DNA of 32,018 bases from an uncultured Anaerotruncus sp. GTDB taxonomy: Bacteria > Bacillota > Clostridia > Oscillospirales > Ruminococcaceae. Position 1 is the stretch's first letter, and each line of letters begins with the position of its first letter. This document shows, piece by piece, positions 23,957 through 31,878 of this stretch. The notes below the pieces were generated by a model. It did no database searches. It saw only the letters and a program-made list of their open reading frames with translations, and was not told where the DNA came from. The translations under genes were made by a program, and so were the position numbers. The stretch is from the NCBI GenBank assembly GCA_904398655.1, contig CAJFPF010000095.1, positions 1 to 32,018 of the forward strand, read 5' to 3'.

Positions 23957-25351
23957 CTACTGCTCTGTGAATATTTGTCCAATATCCCCTCTTATGGATT
24001 CCTCGTTTAAAACTTCCTCTGGCGGTTCTGAAATGGAAGTGCAAATCCCTTGGAGTTCTTCTAGGCGCCCTTCATCTGTTTGGAAAAGGCAGGAACCCTC
24101 TCCTTTTAAGTACAGGGTACCCTTTCCGCTGGGAACCATCTGGACACTCTTTGTATCCCCTGCTGCGGAGGTAAACGTGAGGGAAGCTACCGGCTCCAGA
24201 GAAGGCTCCACCGGTGCGTCTAAAAGTTTCGGCCGCAGCTGCAGCGCCGCCTGTGCAGCGGCATTAAACTGCTCCTCTGTTATCAACTGGCCATTGCAAG
24301 AATAGATCCCCTCCTCCTGTTGAAAGATGTAGGATTCTCCTTCCAATATTGCTGTAAACTGGTCCAATTGCTGGGGGGACAAGGCGGGGAAAAATTGTTG
24401 TGTTAGGGTTTCGGCGGTTACCCGCATCCATCCCAGGTCCACTTCAGAAACCTGGTAGATCACGGGAACACCCTCCAACATCAGCCATGCGGTACCCTCC
24501 TCATCAATGGAGGAGCTCACTAGTTTCAACCGGCGATTGCTGGAGGTGGATACCTCCAAAGCCGCTGCTGGTTCGTCTAGACCATAATGCTCTAACTGCT
24601 CTTGGGTGGGAAATATCGCCTCAGCTCGAACCGCCGCCAGTCCAAACGCCTGCCCCAACCAGCTGTTTACAGTGTAATAGTCCAATTCCGCCTCCACGGG
24701 AGCGATCATGCGATAGGTGCCAGAGTCCTCCCCTCCCTCGCTCGGCTGATATTCCAGCGCCACTGGTGCAAAACCCGAGAGGGCAAGTTCCGCCGTCTGG
24801 GCCACTTCACCGTCTTCCAGCGGCTGAGTGATTCCCAGAGAGAGAAAAGAGAGGGATCCCTGCAGAAATGGCTCCACCATCTCTTGGGCCGCCAGATAGA
24901 CTCGGTTTTCAAATAACAGGTAATACCCCTGATCAACCGGAGTGGCACTCCCAATTGAAAACGTTTGTTGCCCTTGTTCAGCCTCTATTGTCACAACGGC
25001 CCGAGCTGGTTCTAAGCCGAAGTTTTCCAGATTGGACACGTCCCGGATCTCCCGTTCAGCCGAGGGTGCAACCGCAATATCGACTGTACGACTGATTAAA
25101 TCCTCGTTTAAAGATAACTCCTCCAGGCCTTGTATGGCGACTGCTTCCCCCTGATGTTCCATTACATAGCCGCCTTGGGCGTTTTCCACTGTGATAGAGG
25201 TCCATACCTCTCCCAAATTGAAGAGGGGGACTTTTGAATCAGCCAAAGGCTCCTGTTGAGGGGGCTCTGTCAGCAGGAATACGGTCAACATCACCGCCAA
25301 TATTGCCAACACCGCCACCGCTATGGCCAATGTCACCACCTGTCTTTTCAT
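23957..25351 (-). CDS. DUF4340 membrane-anchored protein
   Basis: 464 residues. One N-terminal membrane helix at residues about 7-27, then a large extracellular part with repeated alpha/beta units (SITVENAQGGYVMEHQGEAVAIQGLEELSLN; FGLEPARAVVTIE; HYGLDEPAAALEVST). The recurring 'YGLdePaaalev' phrase is the mark of DUF4340, a family found with GldG-type ABC proteins. Start has AAAGGGGG ahead. It is the last gene of a four-gene operon and follows the GldG-like gene by 12 bases. Function unknown; probably an extracytoplasmic partner of the ABC transporter. Confidence 0.85.
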   Translation of the reverse strand: MKRQVVTLAIAVAVLAILAVMLTVFLLTEPPQQEPLADSKVPLFNLGEVWTSITVENAQGGYVMEHQGEAVAIQGLEELSLNEDLISRTVDIAVAPSAEREIRDVSNLENFGLEPARAVVTIEAEQGQQTFSIGSATPVDQGYYLLFENRVYLAAQEMVEPFLQGSLSFLSLGITQPLEDGEVAQTAELALSGFAPVALEYQPSEGGEDSGTYRMIAPVEAELDYYTVNSWLGQAFGLAAVRAEAIFPTQEQLEHYGLDEPAAALEVSTSSNRRLKLVSSSIDEEGTAWLMLEGVPVIYQVSEVDLGWMRVTAETLTQQFFPALSPQQLDQFTAILEGESYIFQQEEGIYSCNGQLITEEQFNAAAQAALQLRPKLLDAPVEPSLEPVASLTFTSAAGDTKSVQMVPSGKGTLYLKGEGSCLFQTDEGRLEELQGICTSISEPPEEVLNEESIRGDIGQIFTEQ

Positions 25352-25363
25352 GGCAGCCCCCTT

Positions 25364-26806
25364 TCAAGCGCGTCTGCGCCGCATCCAGATGACGATTCCC
25401 ACAGCCAGCACTACCACTGGCAGAACCACCATTAACACCGTTGCCAACAATAGCGCTTGGGCTTGGTTGATCATCAGAGGCTGCCCCCCCAAGGTCTTGG
25501 AAGGCAGAAAGAAGGTCCCCTCTCGATGAGTTAAAGTATTTCCCACGGCCATCAAGTAGTCGGCATTGGAGAGCGCACGGATCCCCAACATTTGGGAGGA
25601 AAACAGCTGGTCGGAACCGAATACCAACAAATTGGACTCTGCACCGTTTTCGGCGGTATATGTGGACATACCCGCTACCGCTATCGGCCCAGAAGGAACG
25701 ATATCCGAAATCTGTTCCACATCCTCCCCAGCGACACCCGCCGTCTCCGAATAGGAGAGCAAGGTAGTGGTGGTGCGGCCCAAGCTTTCCTCATAGAGGA
25801 ATTCCACTGGTCTTGAAAAGGGCATTGCCAATGGGATCTGAGGGTCCTGCATTCCCGCCTGGAACGGCTGGGCAGCAATCTCCGCAATTCCAAAATAGCC
25901 GTTGCTGTTGAGCACCCGGCTGGGGCTGGTTTCCGCCACCGCCCCTGTGCCTACAGCCATTCCCCATTTGGCCAGCCAGGCCGAGAGGTTGGGCAGCTCC
26001 GGCTGGTCCACCGCAGCAAAATAGAGGATATTTTTCCCATAGTTGCCGCCATTTTCCAGATAAGCGTCCAACTTTTCTGTCTCATCCACTGTTAAATCCC
26101 GGTGAGGGGCATAGAGCACCACCAGGTCGGCCTCCTGGGGCAGCTCCTCCAGTAAGGTAGAGACCTCTTGAGCTTCAAACCCATTCCGCTCTAAAAGCTG
26201 CCGCATCCCGCTAGCATCCGATTCCTGGTGGCCGGTGACAAATACAAGCTGCTTTTTCTGGTCTGTGGACACATTTAAAATAGCCCCTGTGACCGCCTGC
26301 TCCACATTGGAGGCAGAAATTGCTCCGCCATACCAGGAGTACTGCACTTCAAACAGATCATAGACGGTCAGTTGCTCTAAATTTTCCCCGCAGGAGATGA
26401 GCAGGTCGTTGACCGCCAGCTCCAAATCTGGATAATTGGCGATATAGGCGGGGTTTGCCATCAGATCCACAAACTCCAAATGAATCTGGCGGTTATACTG
26501 GGCATATTGTTCTAGCACCGCCATTGCCTGGCGGTAATAGTCTCCCCCCTCCAAGAATCCGTCCCGAGTGTTGAGTACGGTGATGGTAACCTCTTTTTGC
26601 ATCCCCTCCAGATAATCGATGGAGTTTTGGGAGAGCTGAAACGCCTGGTTCGCGGTCAAATCCCATTTTACTGGATATCGGTCGGTAATCACTGCCGCCG
26701 CTAAATTCAACAGGGCTAGGCAACAGACCACCACCAGAGTAATCGCAGTAGAAAGAATGCCCATTTTCTTCCGGACACTCCATGGGTTACGTTTATCCTT
26801 TTCCAT
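25364..26806 (-). CDS. GldG-like ABC transporter auxiliary protein
   Basis: 480 residues. A membrane helix lies near residues 15-38 and another near 450-475, with a large extracytoplasmic part between. The N-terminal part TDRYPVKWDLTANQAFQLSQNSIDYLEGMQKEVTITVLN, followed by a YRQAMAVLEQYAQYN stretch, matches the ABC_transp_aux/GldG family. The middle (DADLVVLYAPHRDLTVDETEKLDAYLENGG type) resembles a GATase-like Rossmann domain, as in GldG. It lies between the ABC permease and the DUF4340 gene. In Bacteroidota GldG belongs to the gliding/secretion ABC complex; in Clostridia the role is not known. Confidence 0.87.
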   Translation of the reverse strand: MEKDKRNPWSVRKKMGILSTAITLVVVCCLALLNLAAAVITDRYPVKWDLTANQAFQLSQNSIDYLEGMQKEVTITVLNTRDGFLEGGDYYRQAMAVLEQYAQYNRQIHLEFVDLMANPAYIANYPDLELAVNDLLISCGENLEQLTVYDLFEVQYSWYGGAISASNVEQAVTGAILNVSTDQKKQLVFVTGHQESDASGMRQLLERNGFEAQEVSTLLEELPQEADLVVLYAPHRDLTVDETEKLDAYLENGGNYGKNILYFAAVDQPELPNLSAWLAKWGMAVGTGAVAETSPSRVLNSNGYFGIAEIAAQPFQAGMQDPQIPLAMPFSRPVEFLYEESLGRTTTTLLSYSETAGVAGEDVEQISDIVPSGPIAVAGMSTYTAENGAESNLLVFGSDQLFSSQMLGIRALSNADYLMAVGNTLTHREGTFFLPSKTLGGQPLMINQAQALLLATVLMVVLPVVVLAVGIVIWMRRRRA

Positions 26807-26821
26807 TTTATTTCCCTCCCC

Positions 26822-27526
26822 TCAACTCCAACGGCGCTTCTCCAGCACCCGCATGGTGAGGAAGAAAAACAATCCGGCAAATGACAAGAAAAATACCAGA
26901 TCTGAGAGGTTTAAAACGCCCAGGGAAAAATCCCCAGAATGGCTGCTGAGGGTCAGATAATCCAAGACTGTCCCCAAAAGGCCGCCTCCCAGCATCTCTC
27001 CAATTGAGCCAAGCATCATAAACAACATCCCTGCCCCCAAAGTGCCCACGGCCGCAATCACTTGGCTCTCTGTGAGGGAGGAGATGAACATCCCTAGGGC
27101 ACAGATAGCCATCCCAACCAGAAACAGGCCCAAAAAATTGCCAAAAAATACCGGCAAATCCACCTCTCCTAGAACAGAGACGATTGCCAGGTAGACCAAA
27201 GTGACTGCCTGCGCGGCCAAATAGAGGGTCATAGAGGCCAGATATTTCCCACCCACAAGGGCTCCCAAACTCACCGGTGCGGTCAATAGCTGTTGGTCGG
27301 TACGGTTGCGGCGTTCTTCGCTGAACAGTTTCATCGTCAGAATTGGCACCAAAAATACCGCAAAGGAATAGAGCATGCTGAACAGGATGCCAAAATCAGA
27401 GGACTGGCCATAGAGGTTATATCCAAAGAAATAGTAGCCGGAAACCGCATAAAAAATGGCCAGGAATACATAGCCCGCCGGAGTCACCAAATAAGAGCGC
27501 AGCTCTCTCTTATAAACCGCTCCCAT
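26822..27526 (-). CDS. ABC-2 type permease (GldF-like)
   Basis: 234 residues with about six membrane helices. The N-terminus AVYKRELRSYLVTPAGYVFLAIFYAVSGYYFFGYNL is typical of the GldF/NosY-like ABC-2 permease group (KREL-x-SY-x-x-TP-x-x-Y). FLVPILTMKLFSEERRNRTDQQLLTAPVS is the coupling-helix region. It overlaps the ATPase gene by 17 bases, which indicates tight coupling. The protein ends KRRWS. Confidence 0.92.
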   Translation of the reverse strand: MGAVYKRELRSYLVTPAGYVFLAIFYAVSGYYFFGYNLYGQSSDFGILFSMLYSFAVFLVPILTMKLFSEERRNRTDQQLLTAPVSLGALVGGKYLASMTLYLAAQAVTLVYLAIVSVLGEVDLPVFFGNFLGLFLVGMAICALGMFISSLTESQVIAAVGTLGAGMLFMMLGSIGEMLGGGLLGTVLDYLTLSSHSGDFSLGVLNLSDLVFFLSFAGLFFFLTMRVLEKRRWS

Positions 27527-28496
27527 TCGTCCCTTCCCCTTTCTCCTGCTCTTTCGATGTTTCAGTCTGTTGGGTGAGCTCCAAAAAGATCTCCTCCAGC
27601 GTTGGTTTTTGATCGTACAATTCCAATAGTGGTATGCCCGCCTCCACTAAGGCAGCGGCTAATTGGGGACGCAGCTCCTCCGCTCCTGCTTTCATCTGAT
27701 ATTGACGGGTCCCGGATAATTCCCCTGGGGATACTTTCAAACCTTGCAGTGCGGGGAAACGGGCCAGCACCCGGCGCACCTGGGACTCCTCCCCACCAGC
27801 AAGCAACACCAGACGGCGTTCCTTCTCCTGCGCCTGCATCAGATGACTGGTGGCGTCATCCGCTACAATCCGTCCATGGTCAATCATGATAATCCGTGTG
27901 CAGACGGCTTCTACCTCTTGCAAAATGTGGGAGGAAAGGAGCACTGTTCGCGTAGTAGAGAGGTCGCGGATCAGCTCCCGAATTTCCAAAATTTGGACTG
28001 GATCTAAGCCCACTGTAGGTTCATCCAAAATTAAAATGGGAGGCTCCCCGATCAGAGCACAGGCCAGACCCACCCGTTGGCGATACCCTTTGGAAAGGTT
28101 TTGGACCAAGCGGTTTTTCATCTCTTCAATACGCACCCGTTTACAGAGAGCCTCCAGATGCTGCCTTCGCTCCAGTCTTGGGCGTTTCAGCGCATAGGAA
28201 AACTCTAAATTTTCCCATACAGTCAAATCCGGGTAGAGTGGTGGGATCTCTGGCAGATAACCAAGCTGCCGCTTGGCGCCTTTGGGCTCTGTAAGCACAT
28301 TACAACCGTTCACCAGCACTGTTCCCTCTGTAGCGGACAGATAACCAGTAATGATATTCATGGTGGTTGTCTTGCCGGCTCCGTTGACCCCCAAAAAGCC
28401 CACCACTTCTCCAGACTCCACCTGGAAGCTGATATGGTCCACAGCAGTGACACCCGCATATCGTTTGGTAAGCGCGCTGACCTGTAGCAAACGCAT
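27510..28496 (-). CDS. ABC transporter ATP-binding protein (GldA-like)
   Basis: 328 residues from ATG 28496, chosen because AAAGGGGTGG lies directly ahead; a frame reaching 28553 adds a non-conserved tail. Walker A GVNGAGKT is at about residues 36-43, the signature is LSKGYRQRVG, Walker B is ILILDEPTVGLD and the switch His is in SSHILQE. The C-terminal ~90 residues form the accessory domain common in ABC-2 exporters. First gene of the ATPase-permease-GldG-DUF4340 operon. Substrate unknown. Confidence 0.94.
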   Translation of the reverse strand: MRLLQVSALTKRYAGVTAVDHISFQVESGEVVGFLGVNGAGKTTTMNIITGYLSATEGTVLVNGCNVLTEPKGAKRQLGYLPEIPPLYPDLTVWENLEFSYALKRPRLERRQHLEALCKRVRIEEMKNRLVQNLSKGYRQRVGLACALIGEPPILILDEPTVGLDPVQILEIRELIRDLSTTRTVLLSSHILQEVEAVCTRIIMIDHGRIVADDATSHLMQAQEKERRLVLLAGGEESQVRRVLARFPALQGLKVSPGELSGTRQYQMKAGAEELRPQLAAALVEAGIPLLELYDQKPTLEEIFLELTQQTETSKEQEKGEGTNGSGL

Positions 28497-28618
28497 CCAC
28501 CCCTTTCCTTTGCTACCCCGGCAATCGGGCTCTGATTGTTCTATTTTAGCCAACAGATTTGTGTTTGTCTTAAAAAATTTGTAAACAGATTGTTTTCCCC
28601 TCTGTTACAAAGTGTATA

Positions 28619-28653
28619 AAAACAGGACCCCAGTTTTTCTGGGGTCCTGTTTT
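28619..28653. terminator. Intrinsic terminator after the PBP gene
   Basis: Perfect 15-bp stem (28619-28633 with 28639-28653, loop TTTTT on +). Both ends carry A/T runs, so it can stop transcription on both strands; its main use is for the PBP gene, whose stop is 9 bases away. Confidence 0.92.
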
Positions 28654-28661
28654 CTAAAATG

Positions 28662-30908
28662 CTATTCTTCTTCATCTCGTGTGCTGCCAATTCGCAAGCC
28701 GCTGCTGGAGCGTCGGGTGGAAGAATCGTCTTCTTCCTCATCGTCCCGGCTTACTCGCCCCTCTTCAGCTTCTACAATACCCGAATGGAGGGAACAGGTA
28801 GGCGGAAGATTGGATTTTTTATACCAACCGGTCGCGGTAGAGGGACAGGTGTCCAGTGCCAGCTCTCCAGTCTCGGTACAGTACTCCGCCTGCTCGATGT
28901 TGCTCTCCCCCCAGACAGGAAACTGCTTATTCTCCAGCCCTTCATGGAGCGGCTGCATAATACTCTTCCACAATAGGGGCGGAGCATAGGCAACGCCGCC
29001 GCCATAGCGGATGGTCTCTGGGGTATCATATCCCATCCAGACGCCGCACACATAGTAGGGGGTGATCCCCATGAACCATTGATTATAGTCATCATCCGAA
29101 GTACCGGTCTTGCCGGCGACTGTCATGTTGGGGAAAGCGGCGGGGGTACCAGTGCCGTAAGGGCCGTAGGTGACTCTCTGGAGGAGTCGGTTCACGATGG
29201 TGGCAGTCTCTGCAGAGATCACACGGCGGGGGGTGGTGTCCTTTTGAAGGATGACATTTCCATCTGCATCCCGCACCTCTGTATAGGCGTAGGGACGGGT
29301 AAAATAACCGCCATTGGCGTAAATCTGGTAACCGCCGGTCATCTCCAACGGGGTAACTCCCAGTGTCATGCTTCCCAGGGCCATAGACGCTAGGTTGACA
29401 TCCGAGAAAACCTGTCCATTGATTACCTGACGTTCCACCAAGCTGTCAAATCCCAGCTTATTTTTCAAAAAGTCAAAGCAGGTCTTCGGGCCTACCATAT
29501 TTACAATTTTTACCGCAATGGTATTGCGGGACTGCTGAATCGCCTGATCCACTGTGATGGGGCCCAGATAGTTCCCCTGGAAGTTTACCGGCCAATCAGA
29601 AAGCACCACTTCCCCATCCTCATTTGTTTGGGGCATAGGGCTGTCCTCAATCATGGTGGACCAGGTGATTACATCCCGTTCAATCCCCTGCAGATAAGCC
29701 GCCAAAGGTTTGATGGATGAGCCGCTCTGGCGTTTTGCCTGGGTGGCTCGGTTGAGCACCCGGCTTCCTTCCTTCTCTCCAATACCGCCCGCCAGTCCCA
29801 AAATACGGCCATTGGGGTCGGTGATGACACAGGCCGACTGAGGATAGTCCTCATTCAGCACCGGAGGAAAATTGTTCACATCCCGATAAAATTCATTGAG
29901 AAAATCTTGGATCTCCTTATCCACAGTTGTATAAATGCGATAGCCGCCGCCATACAGCTGTTGCTGTGCGTATTCATAGGTATACCCCAATTCAGACTCC
30001 AGATCGGAGATTACCTCATCGATCACATGGTCCACGAAGTAATCGTTGGTCTGGAACACCTGTTGAGCACTGGTGGAGTCCTTAATAAACACCAGTTCCT
30101 CATTGAGCGCTTCCTCATATTCCTCATCGGTGATCATCCCTTGATCGTGCATCTCCCAGAGGATCTGCTCCTGACGCTCCTTATTATTTTCTGGATAGAG
30201 AAAAGGATTGTAGAGGGTCGGATAGTTGGTAATTCCAATAATGGAGGCACACTCCGCCAGAGAAAGATCCCACACATCTTTATTAAAATAGGTATGAGCC
30301 GCGGCCTGTACTCCATAGGACTGGTTGGAAAAAAAGACCGTATTCAGATAAGCGGTGATGATCTGCTCTTTGGAATAACGCTGCTCCAGCTTTAGAGCCC
30401 GGAAAATCTCCTGTACCTTCCGTTCAATACTAACTTCATTGTCTCCGGTAATGTTTTTAATCAATTGCTGGGTAATCGTGGAACCGCCGTATTGGGGCTG
30501 ATTGGGAATAAACATCGTCAGGAATGCTCCAAACGTCCGTTTCCAGTCTACGCCGTGATGGGTCCAAAAGCGTTTATCCTCAATGGCCACAAGCGCATTG
30601 ATCATGTCTTCGGGGATTTCATCATACTCCACCGGCATACGATTTTCCGCTGTTTGCAGCTGCTGCAACTGTTGGATATTCCCCTCCGCATCCTCATAAT
30701 AGAGAATCGTCGTATAGCGTTGATCCAAATTGTCCAGACTGATGACCTCATCAGAATTGATATACCGCAAAATATAGACGGTCAATACCGACGCCACCAT
30801 ACAGCCGGTGATGATGCCCACCATAATCAACGCGGCGATAACCCTTCCAATATTGGCAAACGTCCCCTTAATGATGCTGCCGATTGAATTTTGTTTCTGT
30901 TCTCCCAT
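28662..30908 (-). CDS. Class A penicillin-binding protein (bifunctional transglycosylase/transpeptidase)
   Basis: 748 residues. Short cytoplasmic start, membrane helix about 21-48, then a GT51 glycosyltransferase domain with catalytic Glu in ALVAIEDKRFWTHHGVD (about 107-121), GGSTITQQLIKN (about 141-152) and the LEQRYSKEQIITAYLNTVFF segment. The transpeptidase domain has SSIK (SxxK, near 393), a QQSRNTIAVK segment (SxN) and AGKTGTSDDD (KTG, near 600). The tail is rich in Glu, Asp, Arg and Ser. It polymerises and cross-links peptidoglycan outside the membrane. AAGGAGG is ahead of the ATG. Single-gene unit with its own promoter and terminator. PBP1A/PonA type; the exact paralogue cannot be fixed. 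Confidence 0.95.
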   Translation of the reverse strand: MGEQKQNSIGSIIKGTFANIGRVIAALIMVGIITGCMVASVLTVYILRYINSDEVISLDNLDQRYTTILYYEDAEGNIQQLQQLQTAENRMPVEYDEIPEDMINALVAIEDKRFWTHHGVDWKRTFGAFLTMFIPNQPQYGGSTITQQLIKNITGDNEVSIERKVQEIFRALKLEQRYSKEQIITAYLNTVFFSNQSYGVQAAAHTYFNKDVWDLSLAECASIIGITNYPTLYNPFLYPENNKERQEQILWEMHDQGMITDEEYEEALNEELVFIKDSTSAQQVFQTNDYFVDHVIDEVISDLESELGYTYEYAQQQLYGGGYRIYTTVDKEIQDFLNEFYRDVNNFPPVLNEDYPQSACVITDPNGRILGLAGGIGEKEGSRVLNRATQAKRQSGSSIKPLAAYLQGIERDVITWSTMIEDSPMPQTNEDGEVVLSDWPVNFQGNYLGPITVDQAIQQSRNTIAVKIVNMVGPKTCFDFLKNKLGFDSLVERQVINGQVFSDVNLASMALGSMTLGVTPLEMTGGYQIYANGGYFTRPYAYTEVRDADGNVILQKDTTPRRVISAETATIVNRLLQRVTYGPYGTGTPAAFPNMTVAGKTGTSDDDYNQWFMGITPYYVCGVWMGYDTPETIRYGGGVAYAPPLLWKSIMQPLHEGLENKQFPVWGESNIEQAEYCTETGELALDTCPSTATGWYKKSNLPPTCSLHSGIVEAEEGRVSRDDEEEDDSSTRRSSSGLRIGSTRDEEE

Positions 30909-30972
30909 GAACTAGAATCCTCCTTGCCGCCAGGAACAGGTCCAACCTACCAAATTGGGTATGATTGCATAG

Positions 30973-31001
30973 AATATAGTATACCATAATCGATGGGTAA
31001 A
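30973..31001 (-). promoter_or_regulatory. Promoter of the PBP gene
   Basis: On the - strand: TTTACC (30996-31001), 17-base spacer, TATATT (30973-30978). An overlapping alternative -10 is TATACT (30978-30983). The location about 65 bases before the start fits. Confidence 0.55.
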
Positions 31002-31056
31002 GTGTGAATGTTTTTTAAACGAAATTGATGGATTTTCTTTTTCAGGTATATTTCTC

Positions 31057-31093
31057 TTCGGGATTGTCCAAAATATTGTAAACAAATCCCGAA
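31057..31093. repeat. 9-bp inverted repeat between divergent genes
   Basis: TTCGGGATT (31057-31065) and AATCCCGAA (31085-31093) are perfect reverse complements with a 19-base A/T-rich spacer. They lie between the divergent PBP and BofC-like genes. Candidate operator. Confidence 0.5.
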
Positions 31094-31149
31094 CTTTCAA
31101 CTTCATTGATGTGGGGATGGATCCATTGATGACAGGCGAGGTGTAGTCC

Positions 31150-31485
31150 ATGAGAAATGCTATTTTGATTACCCTAGTGGGAATCTTATTGGTTTCCCTC
31201 TTAACGATCGGGGTCATTTATGCCCTACCTTCAGACCCTCAAGCAGAACCTATTTCCAGCAGTTCTTCTCCCTCCCCTCTCGAACAACCAGATGCCTATC
31301 CTTATCTTTTAAAAGCTTACAACGGGAAATTGGCTGTATTTACAGACGATTTAATAGAACCGGACTTGGTTTTCGACATCTATCTGAAAACTTTGCCTGA
31401 ATTTGATCAGAAACAACTGGAGCAAGGCATTCGAGTGCAAACTTATGAAAAGCTCACCGCTCTCATTGAGGACTATATCAGTTGA
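31150..31485 (+). CDS. Small membrane-anchored protein with BofC C-terminal-like domain
   Basis: 111 residues. Residues about 4-26 are a membrane helix or uncleaved signal, residues about 30-47 a Ser/Pro linker, and residues 48-110 a conserved-looking domain: YLLKAYNGKLAVF, then DIYLKTLPEFDQKQLEQGI, ending LTALIEDYIS. This pattern resembles small Clostridia proteins annotated with a BofC C-terminal domain, linked in Bacillus to control of sporulation signalling. The start has GAGGTG ahead. No sigma-G/F promoter can be assigned with confidence. The family call is moderate. Confidence 0.7.
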   Translation: MRNAILITLVGILLVSLLTIGVIYALPSDPQAEPISSSSSPSPLEQPDAYPYLLKAYNGKLAVFTDDLIEPDLVFDIYLKTLPEFDQKQLEQGIRVQTYEKLTALIEDYIS

Positions 31486-31501
31486 GCCATTGTTACCATT
31501 T

Positions 31502-31550
31502 TGTAATTTCCGCTCAAAGATTGTAACCACTCTGTAACCGCTTTGTAATC
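31502..31550 (+). promoter_or_regulatory. 11-bp phased TGTAA direct repeats (OmpR/PhoB-type operator candidate)
   Basis: Three TGTAA cores at 31522, 31533 and 31544 are spaced exactly 11 bases, and a fourth lies at 31502. The units read TTGTAACCACT, CTGTAACCGCT, TTGTAATCAAA. Direct repeats at one helical turn are the usual target of OmpR/PhoB-family response regulators. They end about 32 bases upstream of a TATAAT box. Confidence 0.55.
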
Positions 31551-31576
31551 AAAAAAGGAGGATTTTTGATTACAAA
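31542..31576. repeat. Perfect 14-bp A/T-rich inverted repeat with AGGAGGA in the loop
   Basis: Bases 31542-31555 are the reverse complement of 31563-31576; the 7-base loop is AGGAGGA (31556-31562). It could terminate the BofC-like transcript or be part of the operator. The loop is complementary to TCCTCCT at 31618-31624 in the downstream candidate RNA. Confidence 0.6.
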
Positions 31577-31581
31577 ATAAG

Positions 31582-31587
31582 TATAAT
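31582..31587 (+). promoter_or_regulatory. -10 box for the candidate small RNA
   Basis: Consensus TATAAT without a recognisable -35, downstream of the phased repeats. This arrangement is typical of activator-dependent promoters. Confidence 0.45.
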
Positions 31588-31593
31588 AAAACC

Positions 31594-31714
31594 AAGATGA
31601 GATTTGTGGTGAAAATCTCCTCCTGAAAAATCAGTTTTTAATTCATTGTGAGGCTTGATCAACCTCATCCCCCTCCTTTCAACAAGCGGCCAAAGATGTG
31701 CCGCTTCTTTTTTT
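31594..31714 (+). ncRNA. Candidate small RNA with C-rich anti-Shine-Dalgarno stretches
   Basis: About 120 bases between a TATAAT box and a strong terminator, with no ORF of note. Predicted elements in order: hairpin 31599-31605/31613-31619; the C-rich CTCCTCC (31617-31623); a small hairpin 31623-31626/31631-31634; hairpin 31649-31653/31663-31667; the C-rich unpaired stretch around 31669-31677 (CCCCCTCC); and terminator hairpin 31684-31690/31700-31706. Exposed C-rich loops able to pair with ribosome sites are typical of Firmicutes trans-acting sRNAs such as RsaE/RoxS. 5' end is estimated. Confidence 0.5.
31684..31714 (+). terminator. Intrinsic terminator of the candidate small RNA
   Basis: Perfect 7-bp stem AAGCGGC/GCCGCTT (31684-31690 with 31700-31706), 9-base loop, followed by C and seven T. 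It lies about 200 bases after the BofC-like stop, and the intervening sequence is non-coding. Confidence 0.88.
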
Positions 31715-31732
31715 GTCCCTCGGAAAAAGCCC

Positions 31733-31761
31733 TTGACTGCTGTGACAAAAATTGCTATACT
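31733..31761 (+). promoter_or_regulatory. Strong stable-RNA-type promoter
   Basis: TTGACT (31733-31738), 17-base spacer, TATACT (31756-31761): near-consensus sigma-A promoter of the kind that drives tRNA or rRNA. It lies about 100 bases before a tRNA-like element and no ORF follows. Confidence 0.8.
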
Positions 31762-31859
31762 AATTAAGCTCTGTGGTATCCTTCTGTTTATTCACATGGC
31801 ATAGACAGTGGTCAGTTTCTTCTAAAATATTAGGTTTGATCATTCCCATACAACTAAAT

Positions 31860-31878
31860 ATGCTAGTGTAGCACAGTC
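31860..31878 (+). repeat. First copy of 19-base tRNA-like direct repeat
   Basis: Identical to 32000-32018, 140 bases downstream. It covers the 5' acceptor strand and D-arm start of the tRNA-like element. Confidence 0.9.

Noticed and set aside
30912-31217. 101-codon frame on the - strand upstream of the PBP gene
   Set aside because: Overlaps the BofC-like gene start and the PBP promoter, and its sequence looks like antisense to the BofC-like N-terminus.
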